DNA of 64,000 nt. It comes from Siphonodentalium dalli (Eukaryota; Mollusca; Scaphopoda; Gadilida; Siphonodentaliidae). This document shows, piece after piece, positions 53,590 through 64,000 of this stretch. Location: contig CP136068.1 in assembly GCA_032622095.1 (NCBI GenBank), positions 48,416,443 to 48,480,442 of the forward strand, given 5' to 3'. The position numbers were made by a program, and so were the translations under genes. The notes beneath the pieces are model-generated. The model worked only from the letters and a program-made list of their open reading frames with translations. It was not told the DNA's origin and searched no databases. Each line of letters begins with the position of its first letter. The first letter of the stretch is position 1.

Positions 53590-54916
53590 CAAAAGTATAT
53601 CCTAGGCACCAAACGATTCAAATTCAATCAGTAATGACCCCGAGGACTCGTTCGTTAAACCACATACACGCATAATAACCAAATAAAATCGGAAGATATG
53701 CAATAATGAGCTAGTTTATAACCTGATCACATAAGAAAACATTCCGCTTTCGAATTCATTGTGAACTGTTACCGTGGTGCGTCGTCGGCTCAGATGCTAC
53801 AAGTCAGCTCCTCAAAATAATTCTGTCTACATCAGATTTTCCACATATCTTTAAATTCTCCTCTATCTGAAACATTACTATTCTCCCCTTTTCTCCCACT
53901 GACCTGATATTAATTTGTCTAACACCAACTATTATTAATACCAACTCTTAGTCTCACTTAAACCGTTTATTCCATAAAACTCAATTTCGACACACCTATC
54001 GAACGAGCCCACTGCGTGAGTTGATGCGAGACAAAAACTAAATAAACGCCAACTGTGAGCACCAAATTGTCTGAAATACATCGCACTTAATTCAAGCAAA
54101 CTCACGACGTGGGCTCGGTCACATCGTGATCGGAGACGACACATATAAGCTATCAGCTTGCTGTCGAATCCACTCCATACCATAACTTGTTATTATGTTG
54201 TAATTACTTTATGAATTATATGGATTAAATACTGTTTACACCAAACAGACGTCCCAAACTTCAGATGATTACAGCCGTCTGAAATGTTTTTATATAAGAA
54301 ATGAACCGCGATTGGAATGTTGTCAGGGTAGCACCTCAAATTCTTCCACTCGTAAAACAATTGTTTTTTATTATACTTCCATATTTTAATATGGGAGTAT
54401 ATTGTATTTCTGTTGAGGCCGTTTTCCGTTTAATTGGAAATACTGAGAAAACCAATGGTAGTAGGAACGCGACATATCTAGGGAATGTAGGCACCAGAGA
54501 GCGACTTAAAATAAAGGCGTCCGGATTTCGGTCCAACGTTTCTTTACAGAGTTATTGCCCCTTTAAGTTTCTCCATTTTTCTCTATTATTATTATTTTTC
54601 TGAGGTCCTAATATCTCAGGAACCGCTACATGAAGAACGCTGAAAATGTTCATACTGTGTACAACTCCTACAGTTGACGGTGGTTAATGCATTGAGAATG
54701 TTGTCAGATTATTGACCGCGGCATGGGAGGGTGGTCAATGTCGTAAAAAAAACTAATTCTCTCCGATCGCGACCAAATTACAGGACATGGCCAACATGTC
54801 ACCTCTATAACGACGCCGCAAAAATGATCGGCCCATGAATGTTCAAACAAAAATTATAAGTTTTTTGTCCCAACATTTACCAATCTACGGTCAGGACAAC
54901 AAAATTTACTATTATT

Positions 54917-55345
54917 AGCGCCAAATCCAAACGGGCTAATTAGCAAGGTTAATGCATTAGTGGGTACGTACTTATTATGTAGGTACGGCCACAAAGTTTG
55001 ATCGCTCTGCTTTAAAAGCAACCTGCCCAACAGCGAACTCGCTTCGGGTTGGTTCAGACTTGCGGCAAATTCCAACGAAAATCAAAGGGGGAGGGGAATT
55101 GTCAAAAAAATCAAACATCGAGATAAAATTTATTTGACGAGTGCATGTGATAGATAGTACCCAGGCGAAACTTTGTCGTGCACTTCAAATCCCGTCAAAT
55201 CCAAACGGGCTAATGAAGGAGCGAGGTAATGCATATTCAGGTACGTCAATATACCGTAAGTAACCTCCCAAAGATTGACTGCTCTACTAAATAAACAACC
55301 TGCCCAGTGGAGAGCTCGCGTGCAGGTGTGTTCAAATTGGCAAAT
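54917..55345. repeat. Two diverged direct copies of a 274-bp unit
   Basis: AAATCCAAACGGGCTAAT at 54,923 and 55,197 begins two related blocks. Both continue through a GGTAATGCAT word, a GGTACGT word, TTGAYYGCTCT and CAACCTGCCCA. The offset is 274 bp. Blocks after each (GAGATA.AATTT..TTG.TGA) also match. This is an old tandem duplication or an element remnant. Confidence 0.65.
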
Positions 55346-56088
55346 TCCACCGAAAACCAAATACTCCAAAAATGAAACATGGAGATACAATTTTGTTGAT
55401 GAGTGGATGTGATAGTGAGAATCCACTCGCAACTAATCTGCGATTTTCTAAGTTTTAGAGCGAACGGTTTACTTTTGGCGACACTATATAGCATAATAAT
55501 AAAATTAACACAGCCATACACTTCACCTCTTTGCTGCTAAATGACGTTATCACGTCGTCTGCTGGGCTGTTGACGTTATTGTCATATTCCAGTGGAAAAC
55601 TATAACGGAAATATCACAAGAACCATACAACTGACTCAGTTGAAAGGTTATTATCGTTCACAATCGTGGAACATCATACACTGTTTGAAACTTCGAGATT
55701 CAGTTATTCCGATGAACCAATATCTGAGTTCCTGTTATGAATAATGGCTTAATGCTAGTGTGCTGAAGTAGGTCCGGACCATATAGCACACGACGTGCAA
55801 TTTTACGTCTGTAACAGTTACGGTTCGTCACAGCAGCGAATAGGTTAATACAGTCTATCATACACTGAACACAGCCTACCGTACAATGCTCACATCATAC
55901 CATGCATTCTGCTATGCAACTGAACCTCCTGGTGATATTTCTGAATTTTTAATGAATACACCAGAAGAAAGACTAGTATAAGCTTTTCAAAGGTAACATA
56001 AACAGAAAACTAAAAGTGAGAATATCTTTCTTCTCAACTGCTTGCTGTTTACTATGATACACGAAAGCGATAAGTAGATAAGTAGCGA

Positions 56089-56112
56089 CAGAGAGAGAGA
56101 GAGGGGGGGGGG
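56089..56112. repeat. (GA)n(G)n simple repeat
   Basis: An alternating GA run followed by about nine G. It has no coding meaning. Confidence 0.85.
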
Positions 56113-57731
56113 TATGAGAAATGATAAAGCGATACAGCGAGAAGATAATAATGTATAACATGAGAAACGGGAAGCGATATATATGGAAGTATCTCCAAAT
56201 TTCCCACCGGGAATTTGAAACATAGTTTGTTTTAATAGTGTGTATCCAGAGCGTACGTTTGTTAGCATATGTTGTACAAATTCTACATATGTATACATAG
56301 CAACAAAATAGTCGTGTAGGGCAGCAGAACCCTAGAATTTGGCAGGATACATTACAATGTGTATGCTCAAATATAACACCGATATGTTATCATGTTTGGG
56401 TTATTTAACAGCTCTGGTGTGATGTATCTCGAAATGTCCAGAATAAAATCCGCAACACTAACTATAGAACAAAACACATTTCTTCTGGGACACTTTCAAA
56501 TCCAAACGCGATGAATAATTAAACAGTGTACGGATCGCTCATGTCGGGCAAACGATCCGGAACTGAAATTTAACTAAATTGGGTGTATGTGGCTATATTT
56601 TTTGGACATATTCACTCAGTGGTGTGGGAACGCAGAGTCAATATAACAAGTGTAATTGAATATATATATTTTTAAATTTCATAAACGTTAGGCCCTTGTG
56701 TACATGAATACACATGCTTCCAAGAATGTAAGGCATGCTTAGAAAACGTTGTGGAGCTCCGTGGTCAGTGGTTGGCGTGTCGGTATGGGTTCGCAGCGCA
56801 TCGCCGGTCATTGATTCTTCACACAACATTGGCTTGGCCGCTTTGAGCGACGTGCAATTGTCGTATTGCTCACTGTTTCAAAACCCGCGCCAAATTGTGA
56901 CCATTGTGCAAGGTCGCTCGAACTAAACTGGTGCAGCGCCTGCAATGGCTGCAGTCGGTTCATTGGTTGGCTTGTACAAATGACTGGGATATTATTGTAC
57001 CAAGCGAGCTAGAGCAAGTAATTGGTTAATCGCTATATCAAATTGGTCATTATTATTATAAAAGCAACTAATATTTAAAGGCATTCCGAGCCTCAGGCAC
57101 AATTCAATACATACACTATATACAATATAATAGAGTGCACAAGAACAAAAAACGATACATGCATCTATGAACTATTTTCAAGATTTAATTTCGCCCATAA
57201 ACTATTTTCAAGATTTAATTACGTATATTTGGAAAATATTATATGCAAGTCATGTTCTTGAAATTCTGGCAAGTTATGGTACCGGTAATAGCGGCACTTC
57301 TTCGTGGCCGCGGCCCTCGTCCGTGCGTGTGTGGGTTTCATGTGAACCCATCACAATGTTCTGGGCCACTAAAATCACACCGGACGTCCCAGAGACGGTC
57401 CGGACTGGTTTGCTTCATTCACTTCAATTAGCTAGATATAACTACTGATAAGAAAGGATGCATGATATGCAAGCGAATATATAATATTGTGATTTGCGAC
57501 ATAGAGTTGGTGCAGTTCTGATAATATCAATAACTTATACAGTGCATGTAGGGCACGATTTGCATCCTATGCTTGGCAGCAATCAGGTATCTTGCCGACG
57601 AGAATGGAAACGTATACAGAACTATGCAAATTTCTAACGCATAGCTATGTCATGTACTCTGATATAAATATTACATTATATGTATTTCGATTCCATTCGA
57701 TGTGCCCATGCGTACCAGTATCTAATTTCAG

Positions 57732-57914
57732 ACTGGCCGTCAGGTTTCAGCTCGATAAATTCAGCGACTGGAGAATTATGTCTAAAATATGTCAGCAAAG
57801 AGGCAGACCATGGAGCGGCGCAGCAAGATTGTCAGGCTCTCCACACTCACGGACACCTTGTTCTGCTGAAATCTCAGGCTGATTTTGATGCAGTTGTTTC
57901 AACGGTTTCACCTG
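57732..57914 (+). CDS. Exon 4: first half of a C-type lectin domain, phase 1-1
   Basis: The acceptor TCTAATTTCAG| and donor CCTG|GTGAGC bound 183 nt, phase 1 at both ends. Translation gives WPSGFSSI, then ELCLKYVSKEADH, QQDCQALHTHGHLVLLKSQ and DFDAVV. This is the N-terminal half of a C-type lectin-like domain: the first Cys with its hydrophobic strand, the helix-1 Cys, and the GHLV..KS strand. The usual Trp of the WxxA motif before the second Cys is His here. The Ca2+-binding loop (EPN/QPD plus WND) would be in the next exon, which I did not find before 64,000, so sugar specificity cannot be judged. Phase agrees with the threonine-rich exon 3, supporting one secreted or cell-surface PAN-mucin-lectin protein, perhaps an immune or adhesion molecule. 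Confidence 0.75.
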
Positions 57915-59129
57915 GTGAGCAACTAGTTTCCCGAAACTTACATGTATGTTAGGATTCTATGAATCAGGGCCGGAGCAAAAAGCAGATACTGCGTGGCTTA
58001 GGGTTGACAATACCAAAATATTGGACTCAAATTATCCAACGTCGATGTCAACATATACATGAGAAAATAGCTTAGGTTTGATCGTGTTCACTTTATTCAG
58101 GACTTTCTTCCAATGACGCTATTTTGCAATAAATCAGGTTTCTCGATGGTACCGGTCCGGAACCAGCGGTACGCGGACAACAATTTTCCGAGTACCTGAA
58201 CTGAATGCATACAAGGTACTAGGCCGTAATTGAATTAGTGCAATAATATTATACGTGTGAAGCGATTCATAACTTGATTTGTAAGTTAGTTACAGCGTCG
58301 AGGTTGCGATACAAAACCGCATTTGAACCACTGTTCGTTATATTGCTAAATTAAAGTTATATTGTAATAGTCGCAGACCCGAGTTGCAACTTGTTTCAAG
58401 CCCCCAACCAAGATGAAATGCAGCAATACTATCCAGCGGTAGCCGCAAAGAGTCCACTATTATTTTGTCTTGAAGTTAATTAATTTAAATCAAGCGCATG
58501 TCGTCTGCAAATGTCATCGTATACCACGGTCGGTCACAATGCAAAGTGATCAGTAAGCGACGCTCCTTTGAAGAATGGAAACCTACACATACTGTGATAT
58601 AAATACAAAGAGACAAGATCACACGTCAATCATTAACTAAGCAAAACATCATACGCGTCGCACTGACTGACACCACGTGTAGTTTGTATAAATGTTGAGG
58701 TAGATAATTATACAATGCATATTTCCATTCTTAAAAGAACAATCGCGACTAGAAACACACATGCACTTGTCTTCGATTGGAATGATTGTTTTGCGGGGTT
58801 TTTTTCTTTTATGTTGAACTAAGTAAAACGATTGGTCGAAGCAGACAGCTTCTGATATACATCATTGCATTTTCGTTGTAAATCAGATACTACCATCGAT
58901 ATTTTAACAGTCAGTGAATCATTGAAGATGATACTAGTTATATTTGATGAATTTCTATCGCTGCGGTAGCTTTTTCAACAGGTTTGTCCGTTATGTCTGA
59001 CAAAAATTTCACAGAAGAAACTTTGCGGATGGAACCGTTTTGAGACCGACCCGTCAAATAAACAAACACTTAAACACTTCGCCACATATAATTCATACAT
59101 TCCAATGTATTTGCGTACAACCAATTGAA
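57915..59129 (+). other. Start of the intron after exon 4; no recognisable feature
   Basis: AT-rich sequence. I looked for the second half of the lectin domain (a W-x-G-L type strand, EPN/QPD and WND) and found no open, spliceable candidate. Confidence 0.4.
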
Positions 59130-59935
59130 GGTCAATCCACACCGGACGCGAGGGCGCGATTATAACGGCCGTTTTCTGTCGTCCGTAGCAGTTCAAAGCG
59201 GCCGATTTTTATATTCACACCGCAAACGACTGAATCACTGACCACGAGGCGATCATAGCAATGAGTTTATGCTTCGTCGATTTCTCGCTTTGTGGCAAAC
59301 CAGCGGAATAATAGGTCGCTGTCTAATATGATATTTATACGCGCGTACTCATCCCGTTTGAAGGCGACATATTCATTGGTCGTCGCGATAACAAAGGTGG
59401 TGGAGGACTTTAGCGACATGCTGATAACTGAAGTGCAGGGATAAATGAGAAGAGAAATGCCTGGCATGAGCTCGATGTATAAGAACAGGATCGTCTGGTT
59501 AAGTTTTGGTCCCAATCTATTCCAAGCTTGTGATGTCACTTTGCCCACAATTTACCCCACCCCCCCCCCCCCGATAAAAAAAAACCTCACAAACTGGAAT
59601 TATAGAATGAAATTCGATTAAACGCAATTGCTATGAGAATTTAGGAAGCCCGTGTACCATTCCACTTGACATACTATATTTGACAACTAAATGAGTGAAA
59701 AACTCTTACATGTACATGTTTAGCAAATTCTGATTAAAATGTCCATATACATGTACGTTGTATTTGTGAAGTTCCTGTAAACGATGCACTCAAACGTTTA
59801 TCTGCACAAACCATCGCGCGCGATGAAGCGATCCAGTCACTTTCGGTGTGAATATAAAAATCGAGAGCTTTGAACCGCTACGACGACAGAAAACGGCCGT
59901 AAAAATCGCGCGCTCGCGCCCGGTGTTGATTGACC
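59130..59935. mobile_element. ~806-bp MITE-like element with ~100-bp TIRs
   Basis: The ends start GGTCAATC.ACACCGGRCG at 59,130 and, inverted, at 59,935. The inverted match runs about 100 bp through GGCCGTTTTCTGTCGT and TTTTTATATTCACACCG, with scattered differences. The interior has a C-run at 59,561-59,572 and no coding capacity. CpG-rich ends distinguish it from the surrounding DNA. Confidence 0.75.
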
Positions 59936-60127
59936 CTTAGACAAAAAATAAATTAAATTAATGGCGACTTCATTATCTATTCCCATTCGATCACCATGAA
60001 GTATTCCACAGCACACTAATTCCAAGTCGCACATATCGTCGTCTAAATTCTACCAGATCTTTGCGAATTCAATCCTCTTATAATTGAAAAAATATGTTGA
60101 TGATCGGATGAGGGAAGTGGACTGTAG

Positions 60128-60410
60128 TGTGTGTCAAATGATTTAGTCATGCAAGGAGTAAAATCCAAGATGGCTGCCTGCGGACATGTTTTATGGCCGA
60201 ATGACCCCATAATGACTCGTTCCCATCCACATGGCAATGTGAACAGTCACGACAAATTTCATACTGATCCGACCAAAGGTACGACCTGTAGCCTGTGCCA
60301 AAAGATTCAGTCAGGCAAAGAGTAAAATACAAGATGGCTGCTGGCGGCCATGTTTTTTGGCCGAATGACCCCAAAATGACTCTTTCCCATCTACATGTCA
60401 ATATTAACAT
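60128..60410. repeat. ~164-bp tandem repeat, left part, interrupted by a LINE
   Basis: The first copy, with AAAATCCAAGATGGCTGC at 60,160, is followed by a second with AAAATACAAGATGGCTGC at 60,324. The shared phrases are CATGTTTT.TGGCCGAATGAC and ACGACAAATTTCATA. The second copy breaks off at 60,410, where the LINE begins, and the series continues at 62,877. Confidence 0.85.
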
Positions 60411-62876
60411 ATTTAGCTTTTCCACTTATTACTCGGAAGGTCCCCAAAAAATGTATAAAGCGCCAACCTTGGATGACACCAGGACTAATCATATCATCAA
60501 TAACCAAACAACAACTGTATTGTAGTAAACTTAATTCGCCAACTTTAATAAATAAAAATAAATACTTAAAATATAGTCAACTATATAACAAACTAATCAG
60601 GAAAAGCACAAATTTATATTATTGCGACTCATTTGAACAAAATAAAGATAACATTAAAAATACGTGGAAAATTCTTTAAAACGCAATGAATAGTAACGTG
60701 AATGCAAAGACCCACCGTAGCCATTTTCAGAAAACGGTAAAGAGTTAACAGACCCTTATATAATAGCAGAAACATTTAATGACTACTTTTCGAACATTGA
60801 ACGTAATACCAGTAATCTTATTAACAATGAACCGTTCTCTGATTACCTCCGAAATAGACGAACAAATGAATTCATAAGTAATCCAAAATCAATTCAGGAA
60901 GTGATCTTAACTTGTTACTCTATGGAAGGAAAAAGGAGTAAGGATTTAAATGGCATATCGACCGATCTTATGAAAGACAATTTTTCACATAGCCCCGGCA
61001 CTGAAAAATATATTTAACCTGTCGTTCGAACAAGGAATTGTACCATCAAAAATTAAAATCTCAAAAGTAGTCCCCGTCCCCAAAACCACCAACTTGAATG
61101 ATATCATGAATTATCGCCCCATCAGCCTTCTTCCGTCATTTTAAAACTACTTGAAAACAAATATGCAAAAACGCCTTCTTGATTTTATAAAAGACGTCGA
61201 AAATCTGCACAAACATCAATACGGATTTCGTCCTAACCATTCAACATTTCATCCGATTATTCATCTTTTAGACCACGTGGCAAAGAGTAACGATAAACCA
61301 ACAAGGGATTCAACCATAGCGTTATTCTTATACCTATCTAAAGCATTCGATACGATTAGTCATGACATTCTACTTTCTATGGCATCAGAGGTGTGGCAAA
61401 ATCATGGTTTCGTAGCTACCTAGACGAATATACCAATATGTTGACTACTGTGGGGGCGCCTCTAAACTGAGGGAAAATACATTTGGAGTACCCCAAGGAT
61501 CAGTTCTTGGGCCGATAATTTGTTTAATATATGTAAATGATATGTCAAATGCGACCACAATGGACATTGTATCTTATGCCGATAACACGACACTCTTCAC
61601 TAGTGGACAAAATGAAGCCCTAGTCCAAACTTATGTCAATAACGAATTAGGAAAAATATTTGACTGGTGTTGTTGCAACAAACTATCTATAAATATCAAC
61701 AAGAGTAACTATATGCTATTCCACCCACAAAACGACAAAAAATGGAATACACTGAAAATAAAGTTGAATAACATTGAATTGAATCGAATAGGAAATCTTG
61801 GACACGAATCGTCAACAAAATTCCTTGGAATCCATATTGATGAGAATTTGACCTTTAAAAAACATATATCTATAGTTTGTTCGAAAATGAGTGAGACTTT
61901 TTTCCCGAGTAAAGCCCTGAAAACTCTGTATTATGCGCGGATCCAAAGCCACTTAGTTTATGGTATTCAGGTCTGGGGACATGTCCCCGAAGTAAAGAAC
62001 TTATTTCTTCTGCAAAAACGAGCATTACGAACCATATGCAATAAAAAGTATAGAAGCCACACTGAACCACTCTTCAGAAGGGAGAATATTGTGAACATAT
62101 TCGATCTTCATACTCTTCGTTCATCAGTCTTTATGCATGACTGGTATTATGACCGTCTAGCTGAATCCTTTGAAATGATGTTCATAAAGCGAACTAATTC
62201 AAATTCAAGACAACCAAATCCCATATTCCTAGAAACGCCAAGAACTGTCTTCAGTGAAAATCTACCCCATCATGCTTTCGCCACAATATGGAACAATCTC
62301 AGAAAAGAACACACTACACATCAGACAAGACATCTATTTAGGAAGAACTTGCATACAGACATGATAAATATTATTCTGAAAATGTGAAATGTAAAAATTA
62401 TTGGATGCCCGGACTACACATGCTAACAAATGATGCAATCATGATATGTACATGTATTTTTGCGTTACATAACATATGGTAAATTATCTCTACATGTGAT
62501 TTTCCCCCATGGCCTCACTCAATTGCCTCCCCGATGACCACACAAAACATCACCCATTTACCGATTGTTATGAACAAATCTGTCAATGGTCCGGGTTGGT
62601 ACCCATCAACTTAAATAATATCTGTAACATAGCCTTGATAATAATGTTCACAAGCCATGATTGTCTGTGCACTCACATGGAGATGACCGCCCACATATAA
62701 GCCATATTCAAACATTCATTATAGAGATACCTATGCCAACGGGGGTGACAGGAAGGCAGCCTGGAAGGGCTATATCACCCCAGTGCAATATACAAAATAT
62801 TCCTAATTATTTTTAATATGTTTGTTATATACATGTATGTATATATTAAATAAACTTATCCCATCCTATCCTATCC
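60411..62876 (+). pseudogene. 5'-truncated, dead LINE retrotransposon inserted in a tandem repeat
   Basis: The insert is flanked by TAACAT at 60,405-60,410 and 62,877-62,882, a candidate target-site duplication. It ends in a CCTAT-type simple tail, as LINEs often do. The endonuclease is absent and the copy starts in the linker before the RT (PWMTPGL near 60,460). RT fragments are spread over at least three frames: NYRPISLL near 61,110, YGFRPNHST, and an A motif read as LYLSKAFDT, with Tyr in place of the catalytic Asp at 61,331-61,333. Then come GVPQGSVLGP and a C motif read as YADN instead of YADD (61,575-61,586). Both changes would kill polymerase activity. The last 281 codons (61,542-62,387) are open to a natural-looking stop. 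It is CR1/Jockey-superfamily-like and distinct from the LINE at 50 kb. Confidence 0.88.
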
Positions 62877-63215
62877 TAACATCCATGACAAATATCATGA
62901 TCAAACTAAGAGTATGGCCTGTAGCCCGTGCTAATGGATTGAATTTTGAAATCCAAGATGGCCGCTGGCGGCCATGTTTTTTCGCCGAATGACCCCAAAA
63001 TGACTCGTTCCATTTACATGTCAATGTCAATAGCCATGACAAATTTCATATTAATCCGACAAAAAAACGATCAGTAGCCCGTGCCAAAGGATTTAGTCAT
63101 GCAAAGAGTAAATCCAAGATGGCTGCTGACGGCCATGTTTTTTTTGCCGAATAACCCCAAAATGACTCGTTCCCATCATCATGTCATTGTTAACATCCGT
63201 GGCAAGCACCTGGTT
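62877..63215. repeat. ~161-bp tandem repeat, right part
   Basis: Two copies, with AAATCCAAGATGGC at 62,949 and 63,110. They share GGCCATGTTTTTT, CCCCAAAATGACTCGTTCC, ATGACAAATTTCATA and TAGCCCGTGC with the copies left of the LINE. Together they are one older array of at least four units that was split by the LINE. Confidence 0.85.
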
Positions 63216-64000
63216 TTCAACGACTTCAAATTCCGCATCAAATCACGTCGATCCGAAAATGTCCACTGCGTGTATTGTAAGAATGAATATGGTGTTCCAA
63301 TCGCACAAAGAACGACATAGATTGTTCTGCAAAGAATCAACACAATCATCTAGCTGATTCCGACCAGATACGACTCATACATTTTCTTATTATCTCCTGT
63401 ACTTCAGGTATCATACACACATTCTTATAAAGAGCGTATATTCTTCGGGGGGGGGGCTAAACGCCAGACCATAAAGAGCGTTCAATTTGATAATATTGAT
63501 TATTCAGTCTTTGAAATCCATATGATATCCATAGATGATCCACCACATTAAGAAAGATCAGGCATGCGCAGAATCGACCACACTGCAACTTACTTGCGGC
63601 GGCAGTGTTCAACCACAGAGGAGAAAATATCGGGCGGTGAACGCGTCTCTTCAACATTTCAAGAGGGTATTCAATGAGAACCAGATTGGCATTCTAGATT
63701 AGTTGGATTATATCGCTGAATTAGTTCGCCATTGAGCTTGTTATCTCCTTGAATATTTTTTATTAAACATTTTGCAAAAATTAAATAAATAAATAAAACA
63801 TCACACAGATTATTTCCTAACATCAACATTGAATCAGCGCCAAAGTTTCAAAACCCCAGATGTGACAAATCATTAAAACACTAAAAGCAAAGATGACAAA
63901 CCATTAAAACACCAGAAGAAATGAGGAATAGACTATAGAATAGAACTAAGGGATTATCGACACCTCGTGCAGGTACCCCCGGAAACAATAGCTGTCGGCA
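63216..64000. other. Right end of the window; no recognisable feature
   Basis: AT-rich sequence with one G-run at 63,447-63,456. I see no exon of the lectin gene and no known repeat. Confidence 0.4.

Larger units (their letters stand above)
41776..57731 (+). other. Intron 3 of the PAN-mucin-lectin gene (inferred)
   Basis: This 15.96-kb interval holds two MITE-like elements, local tandem duplications and a dead LINE, all listed separately. 41.8-44.0 kb, 47.35-48.8 kb, 49.35-50.1 kb, 53.6-54.9 kb and 55.5-57.7 kb show nothing recognisable beyond short homopolymer or GA runs. Another small phase 1-1 exon could be hidden here. Confidence 0.4.

Noticed and set aside
58011-58062. Frame reading TAWLRVDNTKILDSN as the second half of the lectin domain
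   Set aside because: It has no suitable acceptor in the needed phase, and it lacks the expected cysteines and the EPN/QPD or WND motifs.

Overview
This window is animal nuclear DNA. The evidence is AT-rich, mostly non-coding sequence, exons with GT..AG splice sites, APE-type LINE retrotransposon remains, and many small inverted-repeat elements. The extracellular-domain gene and the repeat style suggest a marine invertebrate (mollusc, brachiopod or lancelet-like), but the sequence does not settle the taxon. I see no bacterial operons, rRNA, tRNA or CRISPR array.

The layout runs as follows. (1) 1-3.48 kb is AT-rich sequence without a recognisable gene. (2) 3,615-22,818 is the dominant feature: 711 complete copies of a 27-bp unit in perfect phase (711 x 27 = 19,197 bp) plus a 7-bp partial copy. 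Nearly all variation sits at six two-allele positions, and private mutations are very rare. Some runs of variant units recur at 19-, 20- and 23-unit distances, so longer blocks have been duplicated. Because 27 is a multiple of three and the unit lacks stops in four frames, the array reads as 3,200- to 6,450-residue open frames. I treat these as a by-product of the repeat, not as proteins. (3) 23-25 kb is a spacer with a CAT microsatellite and short palindromes. (4) 24,969-57,914 is best read as part of one plus-strand gene with four visible exons whose phases all agree: signal peptide plus PAN/apple-like module, a 79-nt linker exon, a phase 1-1 threonine-rich mucin-like exon, and a phase 1-1 exon holding the first half of a C-type lectin domain. 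The rest of the lectin domain was not found and probably lies to the right of the window.

The introns are packed with mobile-element debris. It includes a ~3-kb TIR element (28.58-31.55 kb) carrying a GC-rich ~131-bp minisatellite that switches orientation and an ~80-bp-arm hairpin; a perfect 125-bp inverted repeat around a nested small element (38.4-39.3 kb); several MITE-like elements; and a broken APE-RT LINE (50.15-53.59 kb) with a 2A-like motif before its endonuclease. Downstream of the last exon, a second, 5'-truncated LINE (60,411-62,876) is inserted in a ~163-bp tandem repeat with a visible 6-bp target-site duplication.

The items most worth following are the indel-free 27-bp array with its two-allele 'barcode' and E-box in every unit, and the phase-consistent PAN-mucin-lectin gene hidden among the repeats.
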